Origin: Microvelia longipes
Taxonomy: Eukaryota > Arthropoda > Insecta > Hemiptera > Veliidae
Length of the DNA: 64,000 nucleotides
Reading direction: 5' to 3'
NCBI GenBank assembly: GCA_018340805.1
Contig: JACMZG010001914.1
Coordinates: 15,607,606-15,671,605, forward strand
Part shown: piece after piece, positions 14,276-27,070 of the stretch
Position numbering within the stretch: the stretch's first letter is position 1
How the letters are laid out: each line of letters begins with the position of its first letter
Made by a program: the position numbers and the translations under genes
Notes under the pieces: generated by a model
What the model was told of the DNA's origin: nothing
The model's input: the letters and a program-made list of their open reading frames with translations, nothing else
The model's database searches: none

Positions 14276-14823
14276 ATAGATATTAGGATAGGTATTAAAC
14301 CCTTTATGGTTTTTATTTATGTAGCGTATTCGACTCAAAGAAATAGAGCATGAAAATTTAGTACATTTTGTTTAAAAATACCCAAACAATACTTCATTAT
14401 TAATTCGTAAAACAAGAAAAACATGGTAATGCTTTTTCATATGTTTGAAAATTTTATAAAAGAAAAAAACTCACGTAGAGAGGATTGTTGCTTAAATCTG
14501 TCAGGGATTTTCCTGTGTGAAAGAGTTTTCAAAGTTTTATATTATTCTAGGGACATTATGAGTTTATGTTGTTTTTTATAGTTTTTGAACAAATCAGATA
14601 TCTGTGGGTGGAAATGCGACTGAAGCTTTAAAAAACAAATTTAAAACGTACAAAGAATAAACTAACAAAGAATTGGATTCTAAAATTGTTTTATACCTCT
14701 ACAATCGTTGAAATACATACAATAGCTATTTTTGCAACTATGTTGATGGAAGTATTAGAGTTTTAGGTTGAGTTTTTCTAAGAGACACATGGGCTAAGGG
14801 CATAGACAATTATAGGTAACCGC

Positions 14824-14867
14824 GGGGGGGGGGCTTAAGCCCCTGTTTAAAATTAGCCCCCCCCCCC
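14824..14867. repeat. G10 and C11 homopolymers in inverted arrangement
   Basis: G10 at 14824-14833 and C11 at 14857-14867 flank GCTTAAGCCCC and an AT-rich spacer. They could pair as a hairpin. This fits the G-rich terminal motif class seen at 40261 and may be a relic of the same element type. Confidence 0.6.
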
Positions 14868-16514
14868 TTAAAAAATTGTAGCCTTTATTACTACAACTAA
14901 AATTAAATTTAACTTTAAATATACTTACGTTTCGCTTTATCAGAATACCTTAACGTCGTTTACGTTTTCTTAAAAAAGTGAAAGTTTTTTACTTCTACCT
15001 GTAGAAAATCGAGTTAAAATTTTATGACAAAATTATATACCAAAATACAATTAGTTTATTTTAAAATTGTATTACAAAACACTATCAAACAATCACGTGA
15101 TATCTCAAGAATCCTATTCACAATACCCATAATGTAAATCCCACAAAAATATTAAAAAAAGGTATAAAATTATCAAGTTTCTTTTAATTTGATCCTTAAA
15201 ACCTCTTTCGGGGGAAACCCATGGATTTATTGTAACAGGGGAAATACAATTCCCGAAGAATTAAAAATGGGAATATTTGAAGTGCAAAATCAGAATTTCT
15301 AGCTTTTCAAACTGACATGAAAAAAACTTTCATATTTTCTTTCTCATATAAATTATTAAAATCCTAAATAAACAACTATCCTAATCCTAAATAAATATTT
15401 ATAGATGTTTTTACTAACTTAAATATATCTGTGTCTAATATTAGAATATACATTTTGATATTGATGCAATTCTATATGCATTTAGGTAATTATGTTTTGA
15501 GTACCTAAAGAAAAGAACAATATATATTCATGGTAATACTATACGCGGATGCATATTATAATAAAACTCTGCTACATTGGAGCTTACTGATCTATCTTTT
15601 AGACAAAATTTAAATCAAATCATAAAAAAAACTAGGGAGCTAAGTACGACCACAAGTATTTTTAAAGCACTCGTCAATAAAAGTGTATTGCATATTACTG
15701 AGATTTTTTTACAATATGTATTTTATTGAATAAATATACACTATTTTAACGATTTTACTAAAATGATTAAATATAAAAATATGCATGCAGATAATTAAAA
15801 TATATTTTAAAAATACTGCCCTACATCTTTAGGAAAAAGTCCTGTGCTGATGGAGAGGAAATTTAATTACTATCTTCTGTGATCATTCCCTAATCCATAA
15901 CTAATCTTAAGGTATATCACTCAAGTATTAATAAGTATTGATTGGGTTACTTAATTTTTTTTAGGTCGAGTACAGCGTGATCAAAGTATTACTTCATTAA
16001 ATTTTAGATATTTATGACTTTTTAAGGGCGAGGGTAGTAAGTCATAACATTAGTTAGCGAGACAGAAGTTTTTACACCCTAGAGATTGGGTTAATTAATT
16101 ATTTTGAGGTTGAGCTTAATAAGACTGAAGTAAATCTATTTAAAGATTTGTGTAAACATGATACTTCTGATGGCAAACAAATTTACAAATATTTGCGTTA
16201 ATTTAACATTTTATTAGGTTGTAAGTATATGTCATCGTATTTATTAGACCGATTTAAAGACACATTCTTCATTAATATTCAATACTTTATAAAAATTCGC
16301 TAGAACATCATATTGCAGAATATTAACCTATTTCCCAATCGTCATTTGTTTGCATATCTTTGCGAAACTTCTCATGTAATTTGTTTTCTTTAAGATATTA
16401 GTTTATCAAATACGTTTTTAATAAACCTACATTAGATTCTTAGAATGATATTTTTGATTTTACTGAACTACTAAAATAATATTGAAGAAAGACTTAGAAA
16501 TATATTCAAAGCTG

Positions 16515-16950
16515 TAAATGTCTAAATTATAGAATATTCCAAGTTAAAGATGTGCCTTTTACTTGTACGGCTAATTTAAATCTTATGCATCGTTAGCTCT
16601 CTACCCCTAAATCTTGTTACAATTAATTTATTTAAATTTAAGTCTTTGGAGAAATCATCAAAGAAAATGTTAAATATGAAAGCGGCAATTAAAGATCGTC
16701 ACAGGCCTTAGGAGGTATTATTAGCTGCTCAATTTTAATGATCTTATCTTAGTTTTCCTTTTTGTGTTTACCTTACTTATCTGAATATTAATAAAGAAGT
16801 TTAAACTTTGTTATAATCATAGGACATGAATTTTAATCTGTGAATTTCTAAATTATAGTATATTCCAAGTGAAAGTATATGTTATCAAATATGTTATAAA
16901 TAACACATATATATCAAATATGTTATATATGTTATAAATAACACATATAT
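16515..16950 (+). repeat. Short direct duplications
   Basis: TCTAAATTATAGAATATTCC at 16521 recurs with one change near 16848. TATGTTATAAATAACACATA at 16890 recurs at about 16928. Confidence 0.65.
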
Positions 16951-16971
16951 TATTTATTTATGTGGTGTGTT

Positions 16972-16989
16972 GTAGTGTTGCAACACTAC
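16972..16989. other. 18-bp perfect palindrome
   Basis: GTAGTGTTGCAACACTAC is self-complementary. It lies beside a GC-richer block with CGGGCTGCCAGGGGGC. Confidence 0.7.
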
Positions 16990-17383
16990 CAGAGTTGTAG
17001 TCGGGCTGCCAGGGGGCTAACCCGATTAATGTTATCTTGATCCTTTATATTGATCATTGTGTGCATTTTTCGATTTTCATTGCATGTGTTTCACTTTTTA
17101 TTAACAAATAAAAATAAATTCGTTTGACTAAAGTGGTAAACCAAAAACCCCCTGTATAGTATAACACAAGATTAAAATTAGTTGACAGCGTGGCAAAATA
17201 ATGGGAGGGAGCCAATGATATGACTCCCAGATGTTAAACCATGCCCACAATTTTATATGAGGCTAACCTCATTGGTTCCTCAACACTATTTTCTCTGATG
17301 TCACCTGATTTTAACCAAGTGTTATACCAAATATATTAATATTTTAAGGTGTCTTTGGTATTTAGACTTGTATTTTCCTTTCC

Positions 17384-17429
17384 ACGTTTAAAGCAGCTTC
17401 CTTTTCACAAAGGAAGCTGCTTTAAACGT
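17384..17429. other. Perfect 21-bp inverted repeat with 4-nt loop
   Basis: The left arm is 17384-17404 and the right arm 17409-17429, with loop TCAC. The arms are exact complements around the core AAGCAGCTTCC / GGAAGCTGCTT. It is not in or near a recognised exon. A perfect stem is unlikely to survive long without recent origin or function. Confidence 0.85.
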
Positions 17430-17629
17430 ATTAAATACTTAATAGTAAATTGTCGAAGAAAAAAATCAGCATTCAATGTAGGAGTCATGCAGGGAGGAAA
17501 TGGTTGGTTTATTGGACTGCAATTGTTATCGATTGACTTATATAACATTATGTATACAAATTACGTTGACTTTTACACTTGGTAATTCGCTTATATCGTG
17601 GTAGTGTGATAGTAAAAACTAATGAAGTT

Positions 17630-17735
17630 TATCAACCTTGTGGCTCTGAAGCGACCCCCAGCACTGACGCCACATAGAGGCCAAGGCTCGAAGTGCCGAT
17701 GCGATGGAGCGGCCAATAGGCCGAAGCCTTCTTGT
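17630..17735. other. GC-rich patch of unknown origin
   Basis: GCGACCCCCAGCACTGACGC, GAGGCCAAGGCTCGAAGTGC and GGAGCGGCCAATAGGCCGAA make a sharp GC-rich island in AT-rich DNA. No open frame of note crosses it. The GGCC...GGCC spacing looks like a transposon terminal region, but I cannot place it. Confidence 0.4.
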
Positions 17736-18713
17736 TTTTCGTTTTCAGAATAAAATTCTTTATCAAAGGATTATTTTTGTTTTAAAGTTTAGTAAGATTA
17801 ATAGAACGAATTTTCTTTGGTAAATAAAGGATCTTCTATTGTTTTCGTTTAAATAAAAATTTAAGTACTTGTGAGTTTTGAGTGAGGTATATTTCGATCT
17901 AAATATTTAATATTGCATTTCAATTTTATGAAGTGTATGAAAACATCCTAAAACTAAAGCTACATTTCCCTTAGTATTTTTGAATATGTTTATGAATACT
18001 TAAACAAGGAAACTATAGATTATGGGTAAGGTTAAATAAATGAAATATTAATAAAATGAAAAGCTATAAAAATACAAAAAGCGATACAGTTCTGCCAACG
18101 TTTTGCTCATGATAAAATGAGCACTCAACCTAATGAAAAACATCAAGGATAAAAAGTAAAGAAGACAGTGATGGCGAGATAAAAAAAATGCTACAAAAAT
18201 TTGTCGTAATCCGCTAAAAAACAAATTTCAAATAAACTTCATAAGATTACTTAAATTCTATTTGATAATATATTAATTTAAATTAAGATAAATTTATATT
18301 AAATCCTATTGGTTACTAGTAGATCTTTTATTAGATGGAGTAAAGAGTGTAGGTAACTTAACAAATCCAAAACAAGAAGGTAGTAAAAAGCCAGTGTTAC
18401 CTTTGAATATTATAAAATATTCATGGAAAAACATTGTAGAGAATGGAGCAGAAAAAAGAAGCGAAAGGTTTTTAGTGAAGTGAGGTAAAGTTTTTTTAAA
18501 CTGCTCTTCTTCTTTTTGTTATGTTCATGATTTTTTTGATGCAGAAAATATAGGGAGGAAATCACTTAGTGAATTATTAGTTTCCTATCTTTTTTTACGC
18601 AGAACTAAAACATAAATGTGCTGAACTGTTCAAAAAGTAAATTATAATCTCGTTTTATAATTACCATTAAGCTGTCTGAAGAAGTTCTAGTTGGACATAC
18701 AGTAACTTAACTT

Positions 18714-18795
18714 ATTTAAAAGTAATCTTTTTTGGTTAGTAATTTTAAAAGTAACTTTCTATGATTAGAAATTTGAAAAATAACCTTCCATATTG
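18714..18795 (+). repeat. Outlying units of the 29-bp minisatellite
   Basis: About three units such as GTAACTTTCTATGATTAGAA are present 700 bp before the main array. They suggest that the array was once longer or was split. Confidence 0.75.
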
Positions 18796-19495
18796 TGTTA
18801 TACTTCCATCCCATGCCATCGTTTACAATTTTACATTTCCTGCCCTTGATGTCACGTGGCCTAAATATTTCTTATAATGTATATCTCTGCATATAATGCT
18901 ATATTTATAAATAAACGCCACAGTAAAATTTGTTTTTTAAATAAACTTTTTATTCTACTTTTTTTAAACAATAAATAATAATGAAAGAGTATATTTTTCT
19001 CTTGATGACATTCATACCCATTGTAATTGTTAAATTAATTTTTAAAAGTTAAATAGTTAAATTGGACAAGGTAATTCAACATGCCAGCACAGGGAGTGAG
19101 GGAATATTTGGCAAACAATGCACGTTAGTTGTTTTAAAATTAAATTATGAACTTTTTAATTAATTTATTTTTTGTTAGTTTATCATTTCATTTATTTTTG
19201 ATCATTTTTATTTTACTTAAAGTCGTAACGCAAACGAGTTAATTAAACAAAAAAATAAGCACAAGATTTAATGTTTTTAATGAAATGTTAATTAGAATGT
19301 ATAATTTCACTTATTTAATCGTTTTTAAAAGTGAATTATTTTGATTATTAAACAGTGAATTTCAAGTGAACATGAAACTGTTACTCATAAGCCTAATCAA
19401 TTTTCATGAATATTAGTGACCACATAAATGTAAGTAAATAAATATATGATAATATCAAGAGCATATCTGTTGGAAGTCTGAGGTAGTTTTAATAG

Positions 19496-19915
19496 TGATA
19501 GTAACCTGCTATGAATGGAAATAAAAAAGTAATTTTCTATGAGTAGCAATGAGAAAAGTAATTTTCTATGAGTAGAAATGAGAAAAGTAATTCTCTATAA
19601 GTAGAAATAAGAAAAATAATTTTCTATGAGTAGAAATGGAAAAAGTAATTTTCTATGAGTAGAAATGAGAAAAGTAATTCTCTATAAGTAGAAATGAGAA
19701 AAGTAATTTTCTATGAGTAGAAATGGAAAAAGTAATTTTCTATGATTAGGAATTAGAAAAGGAACCATGCGTGATTAGAAATTATTAAAGTAATTATCTA
19801 TGAGTAGGAATTATTAAAGTAACTTTCTATGAGTAGAAATGATTAAAGTAACCTGTTATGATTAGATAATTACAGAAGTATTCTTCAATGATTAGAAATT
19901 ATAAAAGTAACCTTC
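19496..19915 (+). repeat. Minisatellite, period about 29 bp, about 14 units
   Basis: The unit is roughly GTAATTTTCTATGAGTAGAA followed by ATGAGAAAA, repeated with small changes. The middle of the array is nearly homogeneous and the downstream end degenerates (ATTAGAAATTATTAAAGTAA types). Three older units lie separately at 18714-18795. Confidence 0.9.
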
Positions 19916-20821
19916 AATCATTTTCTCTTTCTGCCATCTTTATTTATTATGATTGGGACAGATAGTAAATAAGGGTTTTGATTTTACTCTATAACAAATT
20001 TTTACAAAAAAAAACTTACAGAAGTATTTTCTTTTTAAGTAATAAATTACTTCTATTATAACATATGGAAACCGAAATTGGTGACATCAGAGTGTGACGC
20101 AAAGATTGCTCTACTGTGTTTAATCTGTTAAAATGCTTAAAGCAGCTGCATGTAATAGATATTTGAATAGAACAGATTTCTATCAGGTTTGCTTTTGACG
20201 CTGGAAAGAGAATTTTAAGTGCTACTAATTTACATAATTTGGTATCAAACACAAAGTAAGTGTCGAAATTAGCTTTTAGACCAGTGTTTTACCTTTTTCT
20301 AATTTTTAACTAATAATATTTAAAGTAAGAAACGATATAATTATGTAATGTAATGCTAACGATATAACGATGATAATGTATCAGTAAATCTATAAGTCTT
20401 ATACCAAATTACTGATGACGTATTAGTAAAGTTATATCAAATTTTACTAATGATATATAAATAAAATATAATTTTAAAAATTATTTTTTCTCTTTATAAA
20501 TGGACTGTGTCACATTAGTTAAAGCGATAAAAATGAGTACTCTTAATTACAAATTTAAAAAAAAAAATGCAATTTACTATTTCTATGACCGTAAAATTCT
20601 AGTTATCATTTGAATATCACATCTTTTGTATAAAACGAGCATTCACTTTATTTGAAAATAAAAGATATAAAAAGGTATGCATAAATAGGGATATAAAATA
20701 AAGAAAGAAAACCTACTATAAAAAATGAGAAAAATTGTTTAGCTAGTAAAATAAAATAGGGAGGTTTTTCTCTTTTTGCAGCCCTTTCTAGTCGTTTTCC
20801 TTTTAACTTAAGAAATAAGTT

Positions 20822-20829
20822 AATATATA

Positions 20830-20896
<67 letters not shown>

Positions 20897-20912
20897 TCTG
20901 TTTGTGTGTGTG
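20822..20912. repeat. TA microsatellite with terminal GT run
   Basis: Long TA tract with one ATTATA slip, then TGTTTGTGTGTGTGT. Confidence 0.95.
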
Positions 20913-23672
20913 TATGAATTCATATCGTATATTTAAAAATAATATAGTGTAATCAATTGTTCTTAAGAGGGAGGTGTTCCAATTTTTTCTTGACACCCAA
21001 ACTTTTCCGCAGTCTTTATTAAAATGTTAAGGAAGTAAAAAAACGCTGAGATAATAAAGTTCAAAAAAAGATGGGAGAAAAGGAAAAATATTTGCATAGT
21101 ATAATTTAAATATTTAAATTTCGTTTTCAAGTGTCAGATTTTTTTCGTTTTAAAATGAAGAGTAGGTGAAATAAGGGTTCTTGACGAGCTAACAGTGAGA
21201 TTTCGGGTGGAAAGATATGGTAATGTTTGCACACGCAAATCTGATTGCGGAAGTAGCTTTTTTTACAAAGTTTTGATTCAGCTGAAATTCTGTAATTTTG
21301 ATTCTTTAAAAATGTTATTCTTCTATGAACATTTTCTTTTTGTGATAAATGTTAATTATTCTGTCTTAATTAGTAAAAGAACTTTTGTTTGAAGTTGTTT
21401 ATCATTTTAATAAAGAGAATTTAAATTTACAATAGTAATTGACGGAACAAGGTATCAAAGCATGTTTTTCCGCATTTTTCTCTGTAAATGAAAAATATAT
21501 TTCTCCTGAGGCTCTGTGAGCAAGGGATATTATTTTTGTTGAAGGCAATACTTTTCCTATATACCTTCGCAAGTAGGAGAGGAAAAGTAAAACCTAACTT
21601 CTTACACTCTAAAATAAGACACTTATAATAATAATCCAAAAAATAAAGATTATAAAACAAGTACTAAGATATTCCTAAGATACCGTAACAAAACTGTTAA
21701 GGATTACAGGTAGATTAGTTTCGTTATAGTAAAGGTTGTTTTCAATTTATCCCTTTTCTTGTCGTGCTTTTCTAGGCCCTTATTTTCGATTTTTTAAAGG
21801 GCCTTTTGTAGAATTTGTGTTGTCTTTCTATTGTATTTTACTTTTCTTCTGGAAAGAAATAAGAAAGGTTCTGTAAAGAAAAGTCTGGTTCTGACTTTTT
21901 TTAAGGATTGCAGAATCAAGGAATCTATACGTATGTTGTTTAAATTGATCTTTTTTTGGAATCAATAAAAGTAGGAGTGTACTTTAGGTAGTCAAGTTTT
22001 TAATATAAAAGGGTTTTTTTCAAACGTTCGAACATTATCATTATTTGAACCATCAAAATGTCGAGGGTAAGCAATAGTTTTAAATATATAGTACCAATTC
22101 TCAGTCTTTGTCCACCGCACTACTAAGGTCATTTTTTACTGAATACTTCCAAATAAGTTTTTCTCCCAAAGAAAAGTTGTTTTGGCATAAAAACTTATTG
22201 TTATTAGTTTGGTCTCTGATTCTAGTGGCTTTTCTACTAGTATACGAATGACTTGCACATTACTTGTGTATATCATGTGAACACGGAAAACTTCATAGGG
22301 CTTTAGTTTTAGAAACCTTTGTGGAATAAACAAAGAGACTAATACTTAGAGGGATAATAGCTCAATAGCTCTTATCATTTTCTAAGTAACAAGTTGCCAT
22401 AACTCTACATTGGTGATATCATTACAATTTCTCGTTTATTTTACTTAATATTTCGTCTATTTTGTCTTAAAATTAATTTTTAAGAGCTAAGATTAACCAA
22501 TTCAATTATTCGGTTATAACTAAAAAGTTTAACATAAAACTTTTAGATTAACTTTCGTGAGATCAATGCGTTATTATACCTTAATAAATCTATATTTATA
22601 TTTATTGTAAAATAAGCAACAATAAATAGTAGAGGAAGGCCTCGACTAGAGTTAATAACTAGGGTTAAGGATGAAGTCCGCTGCCTTTATAATATTTAAA
22701 ACCTTTATCTAGCCTGAAGCTGAGATGATTGAAGAGCTACAAGAAACCAATCTAATAGGATTGATAACTCAAGAAGAAGAAGAACAACCAAGTCTTTTCT
22801 CTTAAAACTATTTAATGACTCAAACTATTATGGAATATATTTATACTTTATTCCACTTAATTTAGTTCTATACTCTTTGATTATAACTTAGTTATTTGAA
22901 CAGTTTGTGTTAAATTATTTTACGTTGTACATTTAATGTGAACGGAAAAATGCTTACTTGTTTAGAAAATTGTTTTTGTCTCATTACTGCAGTATCAAGT
23001 TTACGAATTTTATATATGTTTACGGATCTAAAAAAGATTGTTTTGTGAACAAAAGGAAAATCAACTAACAAGTGAATATAAGAAAAAAAGTAATTTCCTC
23101 TCCAGCGGATTTCCAAAGACAAAACGAGCTTATGAGGCTATTTTTATTTATTAATTAGAAGTAGTAATATCTATTCTTTTGCTTTCCTACTTATGAGACA
23201 TTTTGAGAACATTACTTGAGGTTATTGCTATGTTCATAACATATTATTATGTAAATAATATATGTTTATTCGTCCTTTAATAATAATATTGAATACCATC
23301 CTTGGTCTTTTTACATAAGATAATTAAATTAAATAAATAGATTAAAATGTTTGTGAAGATATGAGTATTTAAAAGAGTTATATTTTACAACTTGGAACAT
23401 ATTTTAAGAGATAATCTGACGCTTCATCACGTTTTAAAAGGAAAAACCTACCATTTTGTTTTTCTTTTGATATTCTCTTTTCATCCTTCCATCTCTTTAT
23501 ACATTGATTTTCTTTTTATTAAGACGTCAGGGTTGCCAGCTCAATCTGGTTCTATGTTTAGACAATTTTCCTCCTTTGCAGTTTATCTTATTTTATTTTT
23601 TAAGTTCCTACTTTTTACATTAATCGTTAGTAAACCCTTTCTTCGTCTGCTTAAAAAAATTGAACGTTTCTA

Positions 23673-24345
23673 TTTTTACTTTTCCTCATTTATACTGTAG
23701 GTATTTAGGAAAAGTATTGTGTTCGCCAAAATATCCGAAACCGGGATGAAACCGGAATTATCCGTTTTAGGCGTTTTTAAGGCCTCCTGAGTGGTTCTTT
23801 CAAAGTTGTCTGTCTGTGTGTGTGTGTGTGTGTGAGTCTGTTATCATCGTAACGCCCAATGTATTTATGCTTAAGAGTTTTATACTAAAAACAGTCTACA
23901 ACTGCAGTTGTGCTATTCGGAAAATACTTTTTGATGATGTCATTAGCCCTTAATTATGACTCAGCAAAAATTTCGAAAAATCATAAAACGCGAAAAAATG
24001 ATGAGATCGGATTGAGATTCTTTTATGTGACTATGTATAAGACTAACATTTGTGCTAAGTTTCATCTTATTATCATAATTAGTTCAATTTTTATTAAGTT
24101 AAGTATAGCACGTGGTTAGGGCTGTATGGGTGACCGCTGAGAACGTAACGGATGCATTACTATCTGCGGACGAGCATAGCAAGTCTGAAGACATGTTGCA
24201 GTATAAATTTGGAAAATTGTATATTCTGAGGACGAGCGAAGCGAGTCCGAAGCAGGGAGGATGAGCGTTGCGAATCTGATGTGATAAGGAAAAGTTCCGA
24301 GGTACCCCGTACCCGATTTTAATTTATATTCGCTACGCTTGTCCT
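23673..24345 (+). repeat. Dispersed repeat family A, copy 2
   Basis: It begins with the same TTTACTTTTCCTCATTTATA head. It continues through AAGTATTGTGTTCGCC, AAGGCCTCCTGAGTGGTT, a (GT)n tract at about 23815-23834, the GATGATGTCATTAG block and GACTATGTATAAGACTAACA. The tail is GC-richer, with the periodic words GAGGACGAGCGAAGCGAGTC and GGGAGGATGAGCG. It ends near the ACCCCGTACCCGATTTT stretch, with a short inverted copy of the GTCCTC word after it. Similarity to copy 3 runs along nearly the whole length. Confidence 0.8.
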
Positions 24346-24902
24346 CAGAATGTCATAATTACCCATAGCTTAAGGTTAATTTCTTCGGCCTCGTTATGTA
24401 TCGGGGTAAGTTGCAAGTGCCTCTTAAGTGTGCAAAACATTCATTCTATGTCTTCGTCAAAATGCATTGTATTCTTAAATATGGCAAGTAGATTCAATAC
24501 AAAACGTCTGATGATGCTTGAATTTTAACAAAATCTTTTCCATCAATTTTAAACCTAGATAATATCTTTAGTAATTTTCATCCTATTTCCCTAGACAATT
24601 TTAAACTATTAGACAAAGCTGTTACTCCTTTATCAACTAAAATATTTAAGTTAATTCAACCTTTAAACTTTCTTTTTAAATATTAACCCAGTTGGAGAAA
24701 ACTAAGCAGTACTAATCTCTCTGAATTATTGACTGAGTTAACCCTAATTTCTAGCTATTATTTATATTTTAGTCTTTAATTTATTACTTCAGACAATTCT
24801 CACTTGAAAGAAATTCCACTGCATTTTAAAAAATGTTCGTATAAAATTGTTTATTTTTGTTGCTGTATAATTACAGATCAAGAATATATACATATTTTTT
24901 GG

Positions 24903-24906
<4 letters not shown>

Positions 24907-24955
<49 letters not shown>
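24907..24955. repeat. TA microsatellite
   Basis: About 24 uninterrupted TA units. Confidence 0.95.
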
Positions 24956-24958
<3 letters not shown>

Positions 24959-27005
24959 CACTCGAAACCCCGTCTTCCTAACATCTCACCAGCACTGATG
25001 ATTGCCTTTAGTTGGTTAAAAGCCGGTTATGATTTATTTCAAAACAAATATTTACATTAGTGATAGTTATCTTTTTATTCTTTTCTATTTTTTACTCTAC
25101 AATACAATGTTTTATTTGTCATTAGAGAACGGACAAAAAATCACATATAAAATAATATCACAGTTGTTTCAATAATTGTACTGAAAATTAACAATGACCT
25201 GATTGAGGAAATAAAAAGTTGAAAAAGTAGGAAGTTGGTAAATAATAACAGGAAATGTACTAATGAATAACGGAAGTAAAACATGAGGGGGGAAGCCACG
25301 CGATGTACTTTATGTACTGCGGTCTCAGCTGCCATGTGTACTGTACCCGCATGAAGCAGGTTCATGTTTTAGTAGCAGAGTGCTTTTAATAATTGAATAG
25401 CGTTGTCCTTGTAATATCAAGTCCCTTCTGTTCAAACTTAACTAAATACATCATGGAAAACTAATTGGTGAGTAGTTTTCCCTTGTAAAGAGTTCACGTG
25501 AAAAGTTTAGACTCTGTGACAGCGCTTAAGTAGCGTTTTACAGTCCGCTTTTAATCAAATTTAAACCTTTCAGTTTTGTTTCAAGACTGTATAAATGAGA
25601 AATGAATTTGGTAACAGACTGTAATGACTTCAGAAGTACTTATAATTACGAATATACTAGATGGAATATTTTTCTTGGTACCACTACCTTTCAGCTCGAA
25701 CCATATACGTAACATCAGCTTGTTAGTTACGAGGTTTAAATTAAATTAAATCTCATGATCAGTTCTAAACAAACAAATAAAACAACAAATAGAGATGACA
25801 AAAAGCTTAGGTTTTGTTCATAAACAAATTTGGATGAAAACAAGCTGCCTTCCTTACCTATTAGCTTAAAATTATAGGAGCATACGATTTTGCCGTTTAG
25901 GCTAGAGCCTTTAAAAATTTGATGGTTTTTAAATGTTTAAGTGACGTCATTTTGATTCGACCTTTAGGAGTAACCCCAAAATCTAATAATTTCTTTCTCT
26001 CATACAACTTGATTTTTTTTGCTAAGTTTTATTGAAATCAGCCATTAGAGCTGTTGCGTGTTAACATGAAACGTGTGCATCCATACATACATTCAACTTG
26101 CTGTAATTATAGCCCCTCTTTAATCCTTACCTACACTCACACCAATTTTTGTTGTTGAGATGTTTTGTTGATGTTTTGTTTGTTGAGATTTGATGAAAAA
26201 AGTGAGTGAGTTGTATTTTTTCTAATACAATGCTTCCTCTGCTATACGGAGGTAGGAAAGCAAAAGAGAATCCATAAATTGTCATGAATTGTCATAATTT
26301 ATCTCATTTATAATCGTTAGTCGATATAAAGGGTAAAAGATGAGCATAATTTGAAATCTTTGTTTATGTGTTTAAGTTATTTTTGGTACAGATGTTTAAA
26401 AATGGGTAATCTTTAACGGACTTTCTACTATTGAGTTGTTGTTAAAAGGTTCTTATAAATCCCTTAAAAGGACAGATGTAGTGCCAAAGGCAAGACCTTA
26501 AAGGGCATTCAGCCAAGGTCACTGCACTAAATCATCCCTTACAAAAAAAATCATGTTAACAATACTTTATTTTGCATCCTGCAATCCTTAACCCATATAA
26601 CTCTAAAGTTTTTGGAATTCAAAAGAAAGAAAAAGTACAAAACCGTCTCGTATAAAAACTTTTGTTGCACCCAAACCCAGGAGTACGTGCGCTAATTCGT
26701 CACGGCTTTGGCGAAGTTTTTATGCAAGTTTCTGTTCTACTTTTGTACCCATGTGTCGCAAAAGAAAATGAAACAACTTCTTGACACTATTTTTCATATT
26801 GTAGGAGGAATGAATGACGTTTTAATCAAAACTTGGTTTTTTTTTCTTTGCACAAATCTACAGTGTAAAATAGTTAATATATATCCTTACTTAGCAACGC
26901 ATTTGAATTTATTTCAAACATGTACTTTCTTTATTCTATACATTTTAATTTTACGCATTTTATACCATTTTAATTTATTTTTTACTATTTTACAGTGTTG
27001 ATAGA

Positions 27006-27070
27006 TACTTAGAGCGAATTTCCTATGAAACAATTTACTAACGGGATAGGTACCATGTTCTTTAAGATAC
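27006..27070 (+). repeat. Dispersed repeat family C, fragment
   Basis: TTAGAGCGAATTTCCTATGA followed by ACTAACGGGATAGGTACCAT matches the opening of the 40655 copy. Confidence 0.55.

Noticed and set aside
23392..23700. 102-codon + strand open frame
   Set aside because: It is Phe/Leu/Ser-rich and runs into the head of the family A repeat, with no domain or splice evidence.
23815..24345. CRISPR-like array from the recurring GACGAGCGAAGCGAGTC words
   Set aside because: The words are irregularly spaced, only two or three per copy, and the whole block recurs as a dispersed eukaryotic repeat.
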